From contig NZ_OY771430.1 in assembly GCF_963674565.1 (NCBI RefSeq), forward strand, positions 4,650,001 through 4,714,000: a stretch of DNA of 64,000 bases, in the 5' to 3' direction. This DNA comes from an uncultured Carboxylicivirga sp. (GTDB lineage: Bacteria; Bacteroidota; Bacteroidia; Bacteroidales; Marinilabiliaceae). The translations under genes and the position numbers were made by a program. Within the stretch, counting starts at the first letter, position 1; the number at the start of each line of letters is the position of its first letter. The notes beneath the pieces were generated by a model that was given only the letters and a program-made list of their open reading frames with translations, had not been told where the DNA came from and did not search any database. Of the stretch, positions 26,581 to 36,141 are shown piece after piece.

Positions 26581-27858
26581 TTAAATAAGATATTGAAACA
26601 AATCGGGATTATCATTTAAGTACTCAACAACAAACCCATTGGCTTCCATTCGTTCTGTTAAGCCATGAAAATCTTCTTTTTTGTGAAGTTCAATTCCAAC
26701 AAGAGCGGGACCTTTTTCACGACTTGTTTTCTTGCGATATTCAAAGTGGGTAATGTCATCACCGGGTCCTAAAACCTGATCAACAAAATCTTTTAAAGCA
26801 CCTGCTCTTTGAGGAAAACGAACGATAAAATAGTGTTTTAAACCTTCGTAAAGGAGTGAACGCTCTTTGATGTCCTCCATGCGGGTAATATCATTATTAC
26901 TTCCGCTAAGAATACATACTACGTTTTTACCTTTAATTTTGTCTGCATAAAACTCAAGTGCCGCCACACTTAATGCCCCGGCAGGCTCAACTACAATAGC
27001 ATCAAAATTATATAACTCAAGAATCTTGGTGCATATTTTACCTTCCGGAACCAGTATCATATCGTCGATAATTTTTTGGCAAATAGCAAAAGTATAACTA
27101 CCAACTTTTTGAACTGCTGCTCCGTCAACAAACTTATCAATTTCCTTTAGTTCAACCACTTCACCTTTTTTAAGCGATTCGAACATAGCCGGAGCTCCGG
27201 CAGGTTCAACACCAATTATTTTGGTGTCAGGACTCATGTGTTTAATATAGCTTCCTAAACCGGCTACCAAACCACCACCTCCGATAGGTACGAAAACATA
27301 ATCAATCTTTTCTTTGGTTTGCTCCAGTATCTCCAATCCAACGGTTGCCTGTCCTTCAATTATTTTTGGATCGTCAAACGGATGAATGAAGGTCTTACCT
27401 GTTTTGGTACATTCATCCATGGCAGCATTGTACGAATCATCATAAGTGTCGCCAATCAATACTACCTTAACTTTATCCTGACCAAACATCTTAACCTGGT
27501 TCACCTTTTGTTTAGGTGTTGTACTTGGCATGTAGATAATACCGTCGATACCCAGCATCTGGCATGAATATGCTACCCCCTGTGCATGGTTACCGGCACT
27601 CGCACATACAATACCTGCTTTGATTTGTTCGTCAGAGAGGCTCTTTATTTTATTATAAGCACCCCTTATTTTATAAGATCGTACCGTTTGCAGATCTTCT
27701 CTCTTCAGAAAGATATTAGCCTGGTATTTGGCTGATAAATTGCGGTTTTTAGTAATGGGAGTAGTCTCAACAATATTATTGAGTGTGAGTTTGGCAGCAA
27801 GTATATCCTCAACTTTGGGAGAGTAAGGATTTTGTGTTGATTGATTATTGTTTTTCAT
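26581..27858 (-). CDS. ilvA: Threonine dehydratase (biosynthetic, short form)
   Basis: 425 residues from the ATG at 27858 (MKNNNQSTQNP); upstream in-frame starts overlap the terminator hairpin and are rejected. A PLP fold-type II enzyme: SYKIRGAYNKIK holds the PLP lysine, SAGNHAQGVA and the GGGGL phosphate loop follow. The C-terminal domain of about 90 residues contains RFPQRAGALKDFVDQVL, one ACT-like regulatory domain, as in the short-form family. It converts threonine to 2-oxobutyrate, the precursor of isoleucine. It is the last gene of the ilv-leu run. A strong terminator sits just before it, so it is expressed by read-through or at a lower level. Confidence 0.94.
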   Translation of the reverse strand: MKNNNQSTQNPYSPKVEDILAAKLTLNNIVETTPITKNRNLSAKYQANIFLKREDLQTVRSYKIRGAYNKIKSLSDEQIKAGIVCASAGNHAQGVAYSCQMLGIDGIIYMPSTTPKQKVNQVKMFGQDKVKVVLIGDTYDDSYNAAMDECTKTGKTFIHPFDDPKIIEGQATVGLEILEQTKEKIDYVFVPIGGGGLVAGLGSYIKHMSPDTKIIGVEPAGAPAMFESLKKGEVVELKEIDKFVDGAAVQKVGSYTFAICQKIIDDMILVPEGKICTKILELYNFDAIVVEPAGALSVAALEFYADKIKGKNVVCILSGSNNDITRMEDIKERSLLYEGLKHYFIVRFPQRAGALKDFVDQVLGPGDDITHFEYRKKTSREKGPALVGIELHKKEDFHGLTERMEANGFVVEYLNDNPDLFQYLI

Positions 27859-27873
27859 TTTGTTGATAAGAAA

Positions 27874-27903
27874 AAACACCGGCCATGAATCTGACCGGTG
27901 TTT
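27874..27903 (-). terminator. Terminator between leuB and ilvA
   Basis: On the minus strand AAACACCGG and CCGGTGTTT flank a 12-base loop, followed by a run of T. It lies five bases after the leuB stop and 15 bases before the ilvA ATG. The position suggests partial termination that lowers ilvA expression relative to the genes upstream. Confidence 0.75.
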
Positions 27904-27908
27904 CTATG

Positions 27909-28970
27909 TTACTTTTTAATGTAATCTGCTAACCAGTCGCCGACTTCAGATGTTTTAAAGGCTTTTGCACCTCTTGAAATATCTTCTGTAACAACGCCTT
28001 CATCGAGTGATTTATTTACAGCATCTCGTACCGATTGTGCTTCATCCAATAAATCAAGTGACTCTAATAACATGGCAGCTGAAAGAACAGTTGCAACCGG
28101 ATTGGCAATGTCTTTACCTGCAGCCTGTGGATAAGATCCGTGAATTGGTTCGAAAACAGAGGTGTGAATACCAACTGAAGCCGAAGGCAATAAACCTAAT
28201 GAACCAGTGATTACAGAAGCCTCATCGCTAAGGATGTCACCAAACATGTTTTCAGTAACCATCACATCAAATTTCTTTGGCCACTGAATTAATTGCATGG
28301 CTGCATTATCAACAAACATGTAATCAACTTCAATATCCTTATAATCGCCTTCCATTGCCTGAGCAGTTTCTCTCCAAAGACGAGAAGTTGCCAAAACGTT
28401 TGCTTTATCAACAATTGTTAATCGTTTATTACGTTTTTCAGCATATGAATAAGCCAGTTTAAGTATACGCTCTACCTCTTCGGTTGTGTAGGTACAGGTA
28501 TCAAAAGCTTTTTTCAGATCTTCAGAACGACCTTTATCACCGAAATAGATACCACCTGTTAACTCACGAACCACAACAAAGTCGGCACCTTCAACAATAT
28601 CTAATCGTAAAGGGCTTTTGTCAAGCAATGACGGGAAAGTTGTAACAGGACGAATATTGGCATATAAGCCTAATTTTTTACGCATTGCCAAAAGGCCTTG
28701 TTCAGGACGAACTTTAGCTTTAGGATCGTTATCGAATTTAGGATCACCAATGGCACCGAAAAGAACAGCATCAGCGTTCATACAAATTTCGTGTGTCTCT
28801 TCAGGGTAGGGATCTCCAACCTGATCAATAGCAGTGGCGCCAACCAATGCATTGGTGTAGTTTACTTCATGTCCGAATTTAACAGCTACAGCATCAATTA
28901 CTTTTTGTGCCTGTGCTACAATTTCTGGTCCGATGCCATCTCCTGGCAAAACTGCAATATTTAATTTCAT
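27909..28970 (-). CDS. leuB: 3-isopropylmalate dehydrogenase
   Basis: 353 residues from the ATG at 28970 (MKLNIAVLPGDGIGPEIV); an in-frame upstream start would add 13 residues and is unlikely. Family motifs: AVLFGAIGDPKFD, the substrate-binding VVRELTGGIYFGDKG, DNAAMQLIQWPKKFDVMVTENMFGDILSDEA (metal ligands Asp and NAD site), and GSYPQAAGKDIANP. It oxidises and decarboxylates 3-isopropylmalate in leucine synthesis, and in the citramalate route it can act on 3-methylmalate. It follows cimA in the operon. Confidence 0.95.
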   Translation of the reverse strand: MKLNIAVLPGDGIGPEIVAQAQKVIDAVAVKFGHEVNYTNALVGATAIDQVGDPYPEETHEICMNADAVLFGAIGDPKFDNDPKAKVRPEQGLLAMRKKLGLYANIRPVTTFPSLLDKSPLRLDIVEGADFVVVRELTGGIYFGDKGRSEDLKKAFDTCTYTTEEVERILKLAYSYAEKRNKRLTIVDKANVLATSRLWRETAQAMEGDYKDIEVDYMFVDNAAMQLIQWPKKFDVMVTENMFGDILSDEASVITGSLGLLPSASVGIHTSVFEPIHGSYPQAAGKDIANPVATVLSAAMLLESLDLLDEAQSVRDAVNKSLDEGVVTEDISRGAKAFKTSEVGDWLADYIKK

Positions 28971-28995
28971 TATCTTAGATAGTTTTATCTGGCTG

Positions 28996-29023
28996 CTAGA
29001 AGCTAGCATCTAGTTGCTAGTTC
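28996..29023 (+). repeat. Tandem heptad tract CTAGNNN x4
   Basis: Four consecutive 7-base units: CTAGAAG, CTAGCAT, CTAGTTG, CTAGTTC. It fills most of the gap between cimA and leuB. Similar tracts with other unit sequences occur at 35459, 49772, 50919 and, with 8-base units, 50234 and 52466. Confidence 0.7.
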
Positions 29024-30549
29024 TATAAATTAATGTTCTCGTTTTCTATTAAGTTTAGCATTTTAACGGTTGCTTTAATGGCTGCTTCAGTCTGGTCGGC
29101 ATCCAATCCCCGTGTTTTAAATACCTTATCATTGTACTCCCACGATATAACCGTTTCAACAAAAGCATCGGTTTTACCGCCCGGAGGGATCGTTACGTAA
29201 TAATCGGCCAATAAAGGATGAGGTTTTTTCAACTCATCGTATATTTTCCAGAGTGCTTTCATAAATGCGTCATACTGACCGTCGCCAGCTGAGGAAGCCT
29301 GGTAATCTTTATCATTAATCTTGATACTTAACGATGCTGTTGGCTTCATTCCTCGTGTCAAAGATAAACTGTAATTGTTTACTTTTATATACTCATTGAT
29401 AGAAGAACTCTTTAATACATCAGAAATAATATAAGGAAGATCTTCTGTAGTGACAGTTTCCTTTTTATCACCCAGTTCAATAACTTCTTTAGTTACGCGT
29501 TGCATTTCTTCAGTTGAAAGACTAATGCCAAGTTCCTCAAGGTTTTTAAGAATATTGGCTCTTCCTGAAGTTTTTCCTAAAGCATACTTTCTGACTCTAC
29601 CAAATCGCTCTGGCATCAAATTGTTGAAATACAAATTATCCTTACTGTCTCCATCAGCATGAATACCTGCACATTGTGTAAATACGTATTCTCCGGTTAG
29701 TGGTTTATTGGCCGGAATACGAATACCACTGAAACTTTCTACAACCTGACTGGCTCTGGTTAATTTCGATTCGTCGATATTGGTTTTGGCTTTCAATTGA
29801 TCAGTCAATACGCCAACAACACTAGCCATTGGAGCATTTCCAGCTCTTTCGCCCAAACCATTAATGGTGGTATGAATACCTTTAAATCCAGATTTTACGG
29901 CTGCAAAAACATTAGCAACAGCTAAATCATAATCGTTATGCGCATGAAAATCGAAATGCAGATTTGGATATCTGGTGATAATTGCCGAACAAAATTCTTT
30001 TACCTGATCGGGATTTAAAACCCCAAGTGTATCAGGTAGCATAAATCGTTTAATGCAATCATCCTGTAATTGATCTAACAAAAAGAATACATAATCAGGT
30101 GAGTCGATCATGCCATTCGACCAGTCTTCAAGATAAATATTAATGTCAATATCCATCTCGCGGGCTTGTTTCAATACTCCCCTGATGTCTTCAACATGTT
30201 CTTCAGGAGTTTTTCGTAACTGGCTGGTTACATGTTTTAAAGAGCCTTTCGTTAAAAGGTTACAAACCCTTGCACCTGTATCCTTTATCCAATTAAGAGA
30301 TACACCATTATCGACAAAACCTAAAACCTCAATTCTATCAAGCAGGTTATTTTTTGCTGCCCATTCACTAATTTTTTGAACAGCTTTAAATTCCCCTGCA
30401 CTAACCCTGGCAGATGCTACCTCAATTCTGTCTACTTTTAGTTCTTGAAGAAGAATACGCGCCATGGTAAGCTTCTCAGAATCGTTAAAAGAAACGCCTG
30501 TTGTTTGCTCTCCATCCCTGAGTGTCGTATCCATTAGCTCTATAGTCAT
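29023..30549 (-). CDS. cimA: (R)-citramalate synthase, Leptospira type
   Basis: 508 residues. From memory it closely matches the citramalate synthase of Leptospira interrogans rather than the classical TIGR00977 CimA: IELMDTTLRDGEQTTGVSF, VDRIEVASARVSAGEF, CNLLTKGS, INIYLEDWSNG (the Tyr and Leu that line the small pyruvate pocket), and FHAHNDYDLAVANV with the metal-binding His residues. A C-terminal LeuA-type allosteric domain starts at about 390 and includes PPGGKTDA. It condenses pyruvate with acetyl-CoA, and its product is carried on by LeuC/LeuD/LeuB to 2-oxobutyrate, so isoleucine can be made without threonine. It is placed between leuD and leuB. Confidence 0.9.
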   Translation of the reverse strand: MTIELMDTTLRDGEQTTGVSFNDSEKLTMARILLQELKVDRIEVASARVSAGEFKAVQKISEWAAKNNLLDRIEVLGFVDNGVSLNWIKDTGARVCNLLTKGSLKHVTSQLRKTPEEHVEDIRGVLKQAREMDIDINIYLEDWSNGMIDSPDYVFFLLDQLQDDCIKRFMLPDTLGVLNPDQVKEFCSAIITRYPNLHFDFHAHNDYDLAVANVFAAVKSGFKGIHTTINGLGERAGNAPMASVVGVLTDQLKAKTNIDESKLTRASQVVESFSGIRIPANKPLTGEYVFTQCAGIHADGDSKDNLYFNNLMPERFGRVRKYALGKTSGRANILKNLEELGISLSTEEMQRVTKEVIELGDKKETVTTEDLPYIISDVLKSSSINEYIKVNNYSLSLTRGMKPTASLSIKINDKDYQASSAGDGQYDAFMKALWKIYDELKKPHPLLADYYVTIPPGGKTDAFVETVISWEYNDKVFKTRGLDADQTEAAIKATVKMLNLIENENINL

Positions 30550-30597
30550 CCCCTTTTTGGTTTTTGGTTAATGTGTTTTGCTTTATTGTGGTTATGC

Positions 30598-30630
30598 AAA
30601 AAAACTACCGATAATGGCAAGTATCGGTAG
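30598..30630 (-). terminator. Terminator-like hairpin between leuD and cimA
   Basis: On the minus strand CTACCGATA and TATCGGTAG form a nine-pair stem with an eight-base loop, followed by seven T. It lies 15 bases after the leuD stop and about 49 bases before cimA. It could reduce transcription of the distal genes. Confidence 0.75.
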
Positions 30631-30644
30631 GTTCAAACAAAGAA

Positions 30645-31244
30645 TCAAAATTTTATCGCTTGCTTTTCGTAAGCACTTATCTCGTCTTTTAAACTCAATA
30701 AGTAATCGATATCGTCGTAGCCATTCACAAGACAATTCTTTTTATATGAATTGATTTCGAATGATTCAGATTCACCTGTACTGACATTGGTAATGGTTTG
30801 ATTTTCCAAATCAATCTTTACCTCTGCCTTTGGATCTGCATCAATTGCCTTGAAAAGACCGGCTAAAAATGCATCCGTTACCTGCACTGGCAAAACACCA
30901 TTGTTTAATGAGTTATTGCGGAAAATATCAGCGAAGAAACTTGATACAACTGCTTTGAATCCATAGCCTGCTATGGCCCATGCAGCATGTTCACGACTTG
31001 ATCCGCTACCAAAGTTTTTACCAGCCACTAACACACTTCCTGAATAAATTGGATTATTCAAAACAAAATCTGCTTTTGGCTGACCAGCTTTGTCGTAACG
31101 CCAGTCGAAAAATAAATTATCTCCGAAACCATCCTTTGTTGTTGCTTTTAAGAAACGGGCCGGAATAATCTGGTCGGTGTCCACATTCTCAATTGGTAAT
31201 GGAACTACCGTAGTTTGTACTGTTACAAATTTATCTATTGGCAT
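30645..31244 (-). CDS. leuD: 3-isopropylmalate dehydratase small subunit
   Basis: 199 residues from the ATG at 31244 (MPIDKFVTVQTTVVPLP). Family motifs: ENVDTDQIIPARFLK, VLVAGKNFGSGSSREHAAWAI and GFKAVVSSFFADIFRNNSLNNGVLP. It forms the swivelling subunit that pairs with LeuC for isomerisation of 2-isopropylmalate. The in-frame start upstream at 31292 lies inside leuC and is rejected. Gap to leuC is 16 bases. Confidence 0.95.
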   Translation of the reverse strand: MPIDKFVTVQTTVVPLPIENVDTDQIIPARFLKATTKDGFGDNLFFDWRYDKAGQPKADFVLNNPIYSGSVLVAGKNFGSGSSREHAAWAIAGYGFKAVVSSFFADIFRNNSLNNGVLPVQVTDAFLAGLFKAIDADPKAEVKIDLENQTITNVSTGESESFEINSYKKNCLVNGYDDIDYLLSLKDEISAYEKQAIKF

Positions 31245-31260
31245 AATGTATTCCTCCGTT

Positions 31261-32664
31261 TTACAAATTAAAAATGGTTCGTGGATCGGCAATAGTACCG
31301 GTTACAGCAGCAGCGGCAGCAGTCAACGGACTTGCCAGTAAAGTGCGTGAACCTGGTCCCTGACGACCTTCAAAGTTTCTGTTCGAAGTTGATACTGCGT
31401 ATTTGCCTTCAGGAATTTTATCATCGTTCATAGCCAAACAAGCTGAACATCCTGGCTGACGCAATTCAAATCCGGCTTCTTCCAATACTTCTTTGATACC
31501 TTCAGCTATGGCTTGTTTTTCAACCTGCTTACTACCAGGAACAATCCATGCAGTTACATTGTCAGCTTTTTTACGGCCTTTTACTGCAGCAGCAAAAGAA
31601 CGTAAATCTTCAATACGACCGTTGGTACAGCTACCTAAGAATACATAATCGATTTGTTTACCTTCCAGTTTGTCACCAGGAGCAAATCCCATGTAATCCA
31701 TCGATTTTTGGAAGGTCACTTTTGAGCTGGCATCAATGCTATCCAAAGTAGGAATGTTTCCTACAATTTTTTCACCCATACCCGGATTGGTTCCGTAGGT
31801 AATCATTGGCTCAATATCAGCAGCTTCGTAATGTAATTCTTTATCGAAAACAGCATCCTCATCGGTTACCAGTGTTTTCCAGTAAGCTACAGCTTTGTCC
31901 CACTGTTCACCTTGTGGAGCGTATTCGCGACCTTTAACATACTCAAAAGTAGTTTCGTCAGGAGCAATCATACCACCACGGGCTCCCATTTCAATACTCA
32001 TATTACAGATAGTCATACGGGCTTCCATTGAAAGGCTGCGGATAGCAGAACCTGCAAACTCAACGAAATATCCAGTACCACCTCCGGTTGAGATTTTTGA
32101 AATGATATAAAGAATGATATCTTTTGATGTAACACCGTTTGCTAAAGTACCTTCAATGTTAATGCGCATCTTCTTAGGTTTTGGCTGCATAATACATTGT
32201 GTAGCCAAAGCCATTTCAACTTCACTGGTACCAATTCCAAAAGCAATACTTCCGAATGCACCATGAGTAGAAGTATGACTGTCGCCACAAACAATGGTCA
32301 TACCCGGTTGAGTGATACCCATTTCTGGTCCAACAACGTGAACAATACCATTATATGGATGATTTAAACCATACATGGTAATTCCATTCTCCTCACAGTT
32401 TTTCTTCAATGTTTCAACCTGTACACGTGATAATTCATCATGAATGGTAAGGTGCTGATCCACTGTTGGAATGTTATGGTCGGGAGTTGCAATCACCTGA
32501 TTAGGGCGGGCAACCTGAATACCTCTTGCTTTTATTCCTCCAAAAGCCTGAGGGCTTGTCACTTCGTGTATGAAATGACGGTCGATATACAAGACATTAG
32601 GTCCGTCTTCAATAGTCTTGACAACGTGACTGTCCCATATTTTATCAAATAATGTTTTACTCAT
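31261..32664 (-). CDS. leuC: 3-isopropylmalate dehydratase large subunit
   Basis: 467 residues from the ATG at 32664 (MSKTLFDKIWDSHVV). The [4Fe-4S] cluster cysteines are visible in VFLGSCTNGRIEDLR and RQPGCSACLAMN; VCGDSHTSTHGAFGSIAFGIGTSEVE is the aconitase signature. It acts with LeuD in leucine synthesis and probably also on citramalate from the cimA gene downstream. Confidence 0.96.
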   Translation of the reverse strand: MSKTLFDKIWDSHVVKTIEDGPNVLYIDRHFIHEVTSPQAFGGIKARGIQVARPNQVIATPDHNIPTVDQHLTIHDELSRVQVETLKKNCEENGITMYGLNHPYNGIVHVVGPEMGITQPGMTIVCGDSHTSTHGAFGSIAFGIGTSEVEMALATQCIMQPKPKKMRINIEGTLANGVTSKDIILYIISKISTGGGTGYFVEFAGSAIRSLSMEARMTICNMSIEMGARGGMIAPDETTFEYVKGREYAPQGEQWDKAVAYWKTLVTDEDAVFDKELHYEAADIEPMITYGTNPGMGEKIVGNIPTLDSIDASSKVTFQKSMDYMGFAPGDKLEGKQIDYVFLGSCTNGRIEDLRSFAAAVKGRKKADNVTAWIVPGSKQVEKQAIAEGIKEVLEEAGFELRQPGCSACLAMNDDKIPEGKYAVSTSNRNFEGRQGPGSRTLLASPLTAAAAAVTGTIADPRTIFNL

Positions 32665-32757
32665 TGTTTTATAAGTATTTGGCATTAAGATAAGCGCATT
32701 AAATCCGCTTGGCAATATCAATTGTCAGCTATCTTAACACCCAATTCTAAACTAAAA

Positions 32758-34254
32758 TTAGTTAATCTTCGAAATGGCATCTAAAAATGCTTCTACCGAA
32801 GCAGTTACAATGTCAACGTTGGCAGAAAAGCCATAGAACGACTGGCCTTTATGATCAATCTGAACATGTACCTTACCAATGTCGTCACTACCGCGTGTAA
32901 TTGCCTGAATCAAAAATTCTTCAAGGTGTACTTTACGTTTAACCAATTTTTTAACAGCTGTAAAAGCAGCGTCAATTGGTCCGTTACCAGAGGCAGTTTC
33001 AACAAAAGTGTCGCCATTAAAGCTTACTGCAACGGTGGCAGTTGGAACAGTAGAACTACCTGCAATAACCTGAAGTGTTTCCAGCTTGATAGAACGGTCT
33101 TCTTTGATTCGTTCTGTACCAGCCAAAGCTTCCAAATCTTCGTCGGCAACATCTTTTTTTCTGTCAGCCAATTCCAGGAATCGCTGATAGATGTCGTTTA
33201 GTTCTTCTCCGTCGAAATCGTATCCCAATACACTTAAGCGGTGCTTAAGAGCAGCACGACCACTACGGGCAGTTAATACAATACTCGACTCTTTAACGCC
33301 TACATCTGCAGGATCGATAATTTCGTAGTTTTCACGATTTTTCAATACTCCATCCTGATGGATACCCGATGAATGAGCAAATGCGTTGCGGCCTACAATA
33401 GCCTTGTTAGCCTGTACTGGCATACGCATTAAGGTTGAAACCAGCTTACTGGTTTTCATTATCTGAGTGGTATCAATCGAAGTATCGAAATTCAAATCGT
33501 GGTGGCATCGCATTGCCATTACCACTTCTTCTAAAGACGTATTACCCGCGCGTTCACCTAATCCATTGATGGTAACCTCAACCTGACGGGCACCATTAAC
33601 CACCCCGGATAAAGTATTAGCGGTAGCCATACCAAGATCGTTATGGCAATGTGTTGAAAGAATGGCTTTGTCAACGTTTGGAACGTTATTTACCAAGTAA
33701 GCAATTTTAGCTCCGTATTCGGCTGGTAAGCAATATCCGGTTGTATCCGGGATATTAATTACGGTAGCACCGGCTTTGATAACTGCTTCAACCACACGAG
33801 CCAGATATTCGTTATCTGAACGACCGGCATCTTCGGCATAGAATTCTACGTCTTCAACAAAACGGCGAGCATATTTAACAGCTTCAACAGCTCTTTCAAT
33901 AATTTCGTCTTCATTAGAATTCAATTTGTACTTTATATGGTATGGTGAAGTACCAATACCTGTATGGATACGTCCGCTTTTTGCATATTTAAGAGCATCT
34001 GCTGCTACTTCAATATCCTTTTTAACGGCGCGTGTCAAAGCACAAATAGTTGGGTTTGTTACAGCTTTAGATATTTCAACCACCGAGTTAAAATCACCCG
34101 GGCTTGAAACGGGGAATCCTGCTTCGATTACATCCACACCAAGCTTCTCGAGCTGACGGGCTACTTCTATTTTCTCAATAGTGTTTAACTGACATCCCGG
34201 CACCTGCTCGCCGTCTCTTAAAGTTGTATCGAATATATATACTTTATTACTCAT
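32758..34254 (-). CDS. leuA: 2-isopropylmalate synthase
   Basis: 498 residues. N-terminal TIM barrel: VYIFDTTLRDGEQVPGCQLN, VIEAGFPVSSPGDF, YAEDAGRSDNEYL, and the metal-binding STHCHNDLGMATAN. GIHQDGVLK lies near 308. The C-terminal LeuA allosteric domain (about 375-498) binds leucine. It commits 2-ketoisovalerate and acetyl-CoA to leucine. A separate and diverged paralogue in the same operon is the citramalate synthase. A hairpin lies in the gap from ilvC. Confidence 0.95.
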   Translation of the reverse strand: MSNKVYIFDTTLRDGEQVPGCQLNTIEKIEVARQLEKLGVDVIEAGFPVSSPGDFNSVVEISKAVTNPTICALTRAVKKDIEVAADALKYAKSGRIHTGIGTSPYHIKYKLNSNEDEIIERAVEAVKYARRFVEDVEFYAEDAGRSDNEYLARVVEAVIKAGATVINIPDTTGYCLPAEYGAKIAYLVNNVPNVDKAILSTHCHNDLGMATANTLSGVVNGARQVEVTINGLGERAGNTSLEEVVMAMRCHHDLNFDTSIDTTQIMKTSKLVSTLMRMPVQANKAIVGRNAFAHSSGIHQDGVLKNRENYEIIDPADVGVKESSIVLTARSGRAALKHRLSVLGYDFDGEELNDIYQRFLELADRKKDVADEDLEALAGTERIKEDRSIKLETLQVIAGSSTVPTATVAVSFNGDTFVETASGNGPIDAAFTAVKKLVKRKVHLEEFLIQAITRGSDDIGKVHVQIDHKGQSFYGFSANVDIVTASVEAFLDAISKIN

Positions 34255-34324
34255 GATAATCGGGTTTAAATGATTACTCCATTACCTTTTCCCCTAAGTA
34301 TAAATGGAGTTTCAACCTTTTATA

Positions 34325-34359
34325 AACACCGGATAAATTGTTTTGTTTTATCCGGTGTT
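34325..34359 (-). terminator. Long hairpin between ilvC and leuA
   Basis: A perfect 13-pair inverted repeat AACACCGGATAAA / TTTATCCGGTGTT with a nine-base loop. On the minus strand the 3' side is followed by TATAAAAGG, so the U-tract is poor. It may be a weak terminator or an RNA-processing/stability element between the ilv and leu halves of the operon. Confidence 0.6.
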
Positions 34360-34377
34360 GAGTATGGTTGAATATTA

Positions 34378-35424
34378 TTACTGGTTTTCTGGTCTCAACT
34401 TACGGACAGCAGCACCTGCTTGCCACATCTCCGATTCGCGGAGTTCCTTGAGTTCCTCTTCCAGTTTAACCCTATAATCCGGCTGGCTGTTTGAATCAAT
34501 TGAACGTTGTGCCTCGTTACCGGCAGCAACTTCGCTATATAATTTTTCAAATACTGGCTTGGTTGCATCGCGGAAAGGTTTCCACCAGTCTAATGCACCA
34601 CGCTGAGCAGTAGTTGATGTATTGGCATACATCCAGTCCATACCGTTTTCAGCAACCAATGGCATCAAACTTTGAGTTAATTCTTCAACAGTTTCGTTGA
34701 AAGCCTCAGATGGAGAGTGACCATTTGAACGCAATACTTCGTACTGAGCAGCAAAAATACCCTGGATACATCCCATTAAAGTTCCACGCTCACCTGTTAA
34801 GTCAGAATAAACCTCACGTTTAAAATCAGTTTCGAACAGGTAACCAGAACCCACTCCGATACCTAAAGAAACTACGCGTTCCCATGCTTTACCAGTAGCA
34901 TCCTGGAAGATAGCGAAGCTTGAGTTCAAACCACGTCCTTCAAGGAACATGCGACGTAAGCTGGTTCCTGATCCTTTAGGAGCAACCAAAATTACATCTA
35001 CATCAGCTGGAGGTACAATACCTGTACGTTCTTTATAAGTGATTCCAAATCCGTGAGAGAAGTAAAGAGCTTTTCCAGGAGTTAAGTGTTTCTTAACAGT
35101 ATCCCACATTTGAATCTGACCAGCATCAGAAAGAAGATACTGGATAATTGTTGCGCGTTGTAATGCTTCTTCAATTTCAAAAAGTGTTTCTCCAGGAACC
35201 CATCCGTCAGCAATGGCCTTATCCCATGTTTTTGATTCTTTACGCTGACCGATGATAACATTAAAACCGTTGTCTTTGAGGTTAAGAGATTGTCCCGGAC
35301 CTTGCACTCCATAACCGATTACGGCAATGGTTTCATCTTTTAATACTTCACGTGCTTTTTCCAATGGGAACTCTTCCCTTGTTACAACGTTTTCTTCAGT
35401 TCCTCCGAAATTAATTTTTGCCAT
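34378..35424 (-). CDS. ilvC: Ketol-acid reductoisomerase
   Basis: 348 residues. The NADPH-binding loop IAVIGYGVQGPGQSLNLKDNG is near 33-53, followed by FSHGFGITY, VAPKGSGTSLRRMFLEGRGLNSSFAIFQD and a C-terminal helical knot with FETDFKREVYSDLTGERGTLMG (Mg-binding Asp/Glu). It converts acetolactate or acetohydroxybutyrate into the dihydroxy acids used by IlvD. The length fits the single-knot class I-like enzymes of this phylum. Confidence 0.96.
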   Translation of the reverse strand: MAKINFGGTEENVVTREEFPLEKAREVLKDETIAVIGYGVQGPGQSLNLKDNGFNVIIGQRKESKTWDKAIADGWVPGETLFEIEEALQRATIIQYLLSDAGQIQMWDTVKKHLTPGKALYFSHGFGITYKERTGIVPPADVDVILVAPKGSGTSLRRMFLEGRGLNSSFAIFQDATGKAWERVVSLGIGVGSGYLFETDFKREVYSDLTGERGTLMGCIQGIFAAQYEVLRSNGHSPSEAFNETVEELTQSLMPLVAENGMDWMYANTSTTAQRGALDWWKPFRDATKPVFEKLYSEVAAGNEAQRSIDSNSQPDYRVKLEEELKELRESEMWQAGAAVRKLRPENQ

Positions 35425-35458
35425 GATAAAATATTGATTAATGTTTATGTTTGTTTAA

Positions 35459-35490
35459 AGCTGATCGCTATTAGCTGATGGCTGATAGCG
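35459..35490 (+). repeat. Tandem heptad tract, AGCTGAT type
   Basis: Units AGCTGAT, CGCTATT, AGCTGAT, GGCTGAT, AGCG in exact 7-base register between ilvN and ilvC. The outer ends CGCTAT / ATAGCG can also pair on RNA. Style matches the other intergenic heptad tracts in the window. Confidence 0.65.
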
Positions 35491-35493
35491 TTT

Positions 35494-36036
35494 TTAATCT
35501 AATATTGATTGATCGTTTTCTAATTTAACCAGATAGTTTGAGAGTAATTCCTGATTGAGTTTGGTAACTGCTATTCGGCCTGACCGAACAAACTGTGAAA
35601 CTCCAAACCGATTCAGTTTATCAAAGAGCTCCTGCGTTTCATCTTTATGACCCGTTTTTTCTATTACTGTATATTCAGAAGTTACTTCCAGTATCCTTGC
35701 TCCATATTGGCGAACCAGTTTTTCAATCTCGTTGCTGTTGAGCAAAGCTTCTGTTTTTACTTTATATAAAGCAATTTCCTGATGTATTACTTCATCCGCT
35801 GTAAATACAAAGGCTTTTAATACATCGATACGACGTTCTATTTGCCCAAGCAATTTATTAATTTGATCACGAGATGTAAAGACCACAATGGTAAATTTGT
35901 GAACACCAGGTATGGCTGACTCAGAAGTGGTCAAACTTTCGATGTTGATATGACGGCGTGTGAAAATGGTTGTAATCTGATTTAACAAACCGACATGATT
36001 TTCTGAGTATATTGATAGGGTGAATTCTTGTTTCAT
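35494..36036 (-). CDS. ilvN: Acetolactate synthase small (regulatory) subunit
   Basis: 180 residues. The N-terminal ACT domain opens FTLSIYSENHVGLLNQITTIFTRRHINIESLT, and a second domain (about 85-165) contains EIEKLVRQYGARILEVTSEYTVIEKTG. It binds valine-type feedback inhibitors and activates IlvB. It lies directly downstream of ilvB on the minus strand, as usual. Confidence 0.94.
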   Translation of the reverse strand: MKQEFTLSIYSENHVGLLNQITTIFTRRHINIESLTTSESAIPGVHKFTIVVFTSRDQINKLLGQIERRIDVLKAFVFTADEVIHQEIALYKVKTEALLNSNEIEKLVRQYGARILEVTSEYTVIEKTGHKDETQELFDKLNRFGVSQFVRSGRIAVTKLNQELLSNYLVKLENDQSILD

Positions 36037-36141
36037 CTTTTCTTTTTTTAGATATGAGACTGACCGAAGCTACTTTATTGGCTCATTATCATTCTCCATT
36101 TTAAATTTCTAAAATCTAATTTTTAAGAATCTGATATCGAT

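Noticed and set aside
28007..28964. Plus-strand frames opposite leuB
   Set aside because: Antisense shadows without recognisable domains.
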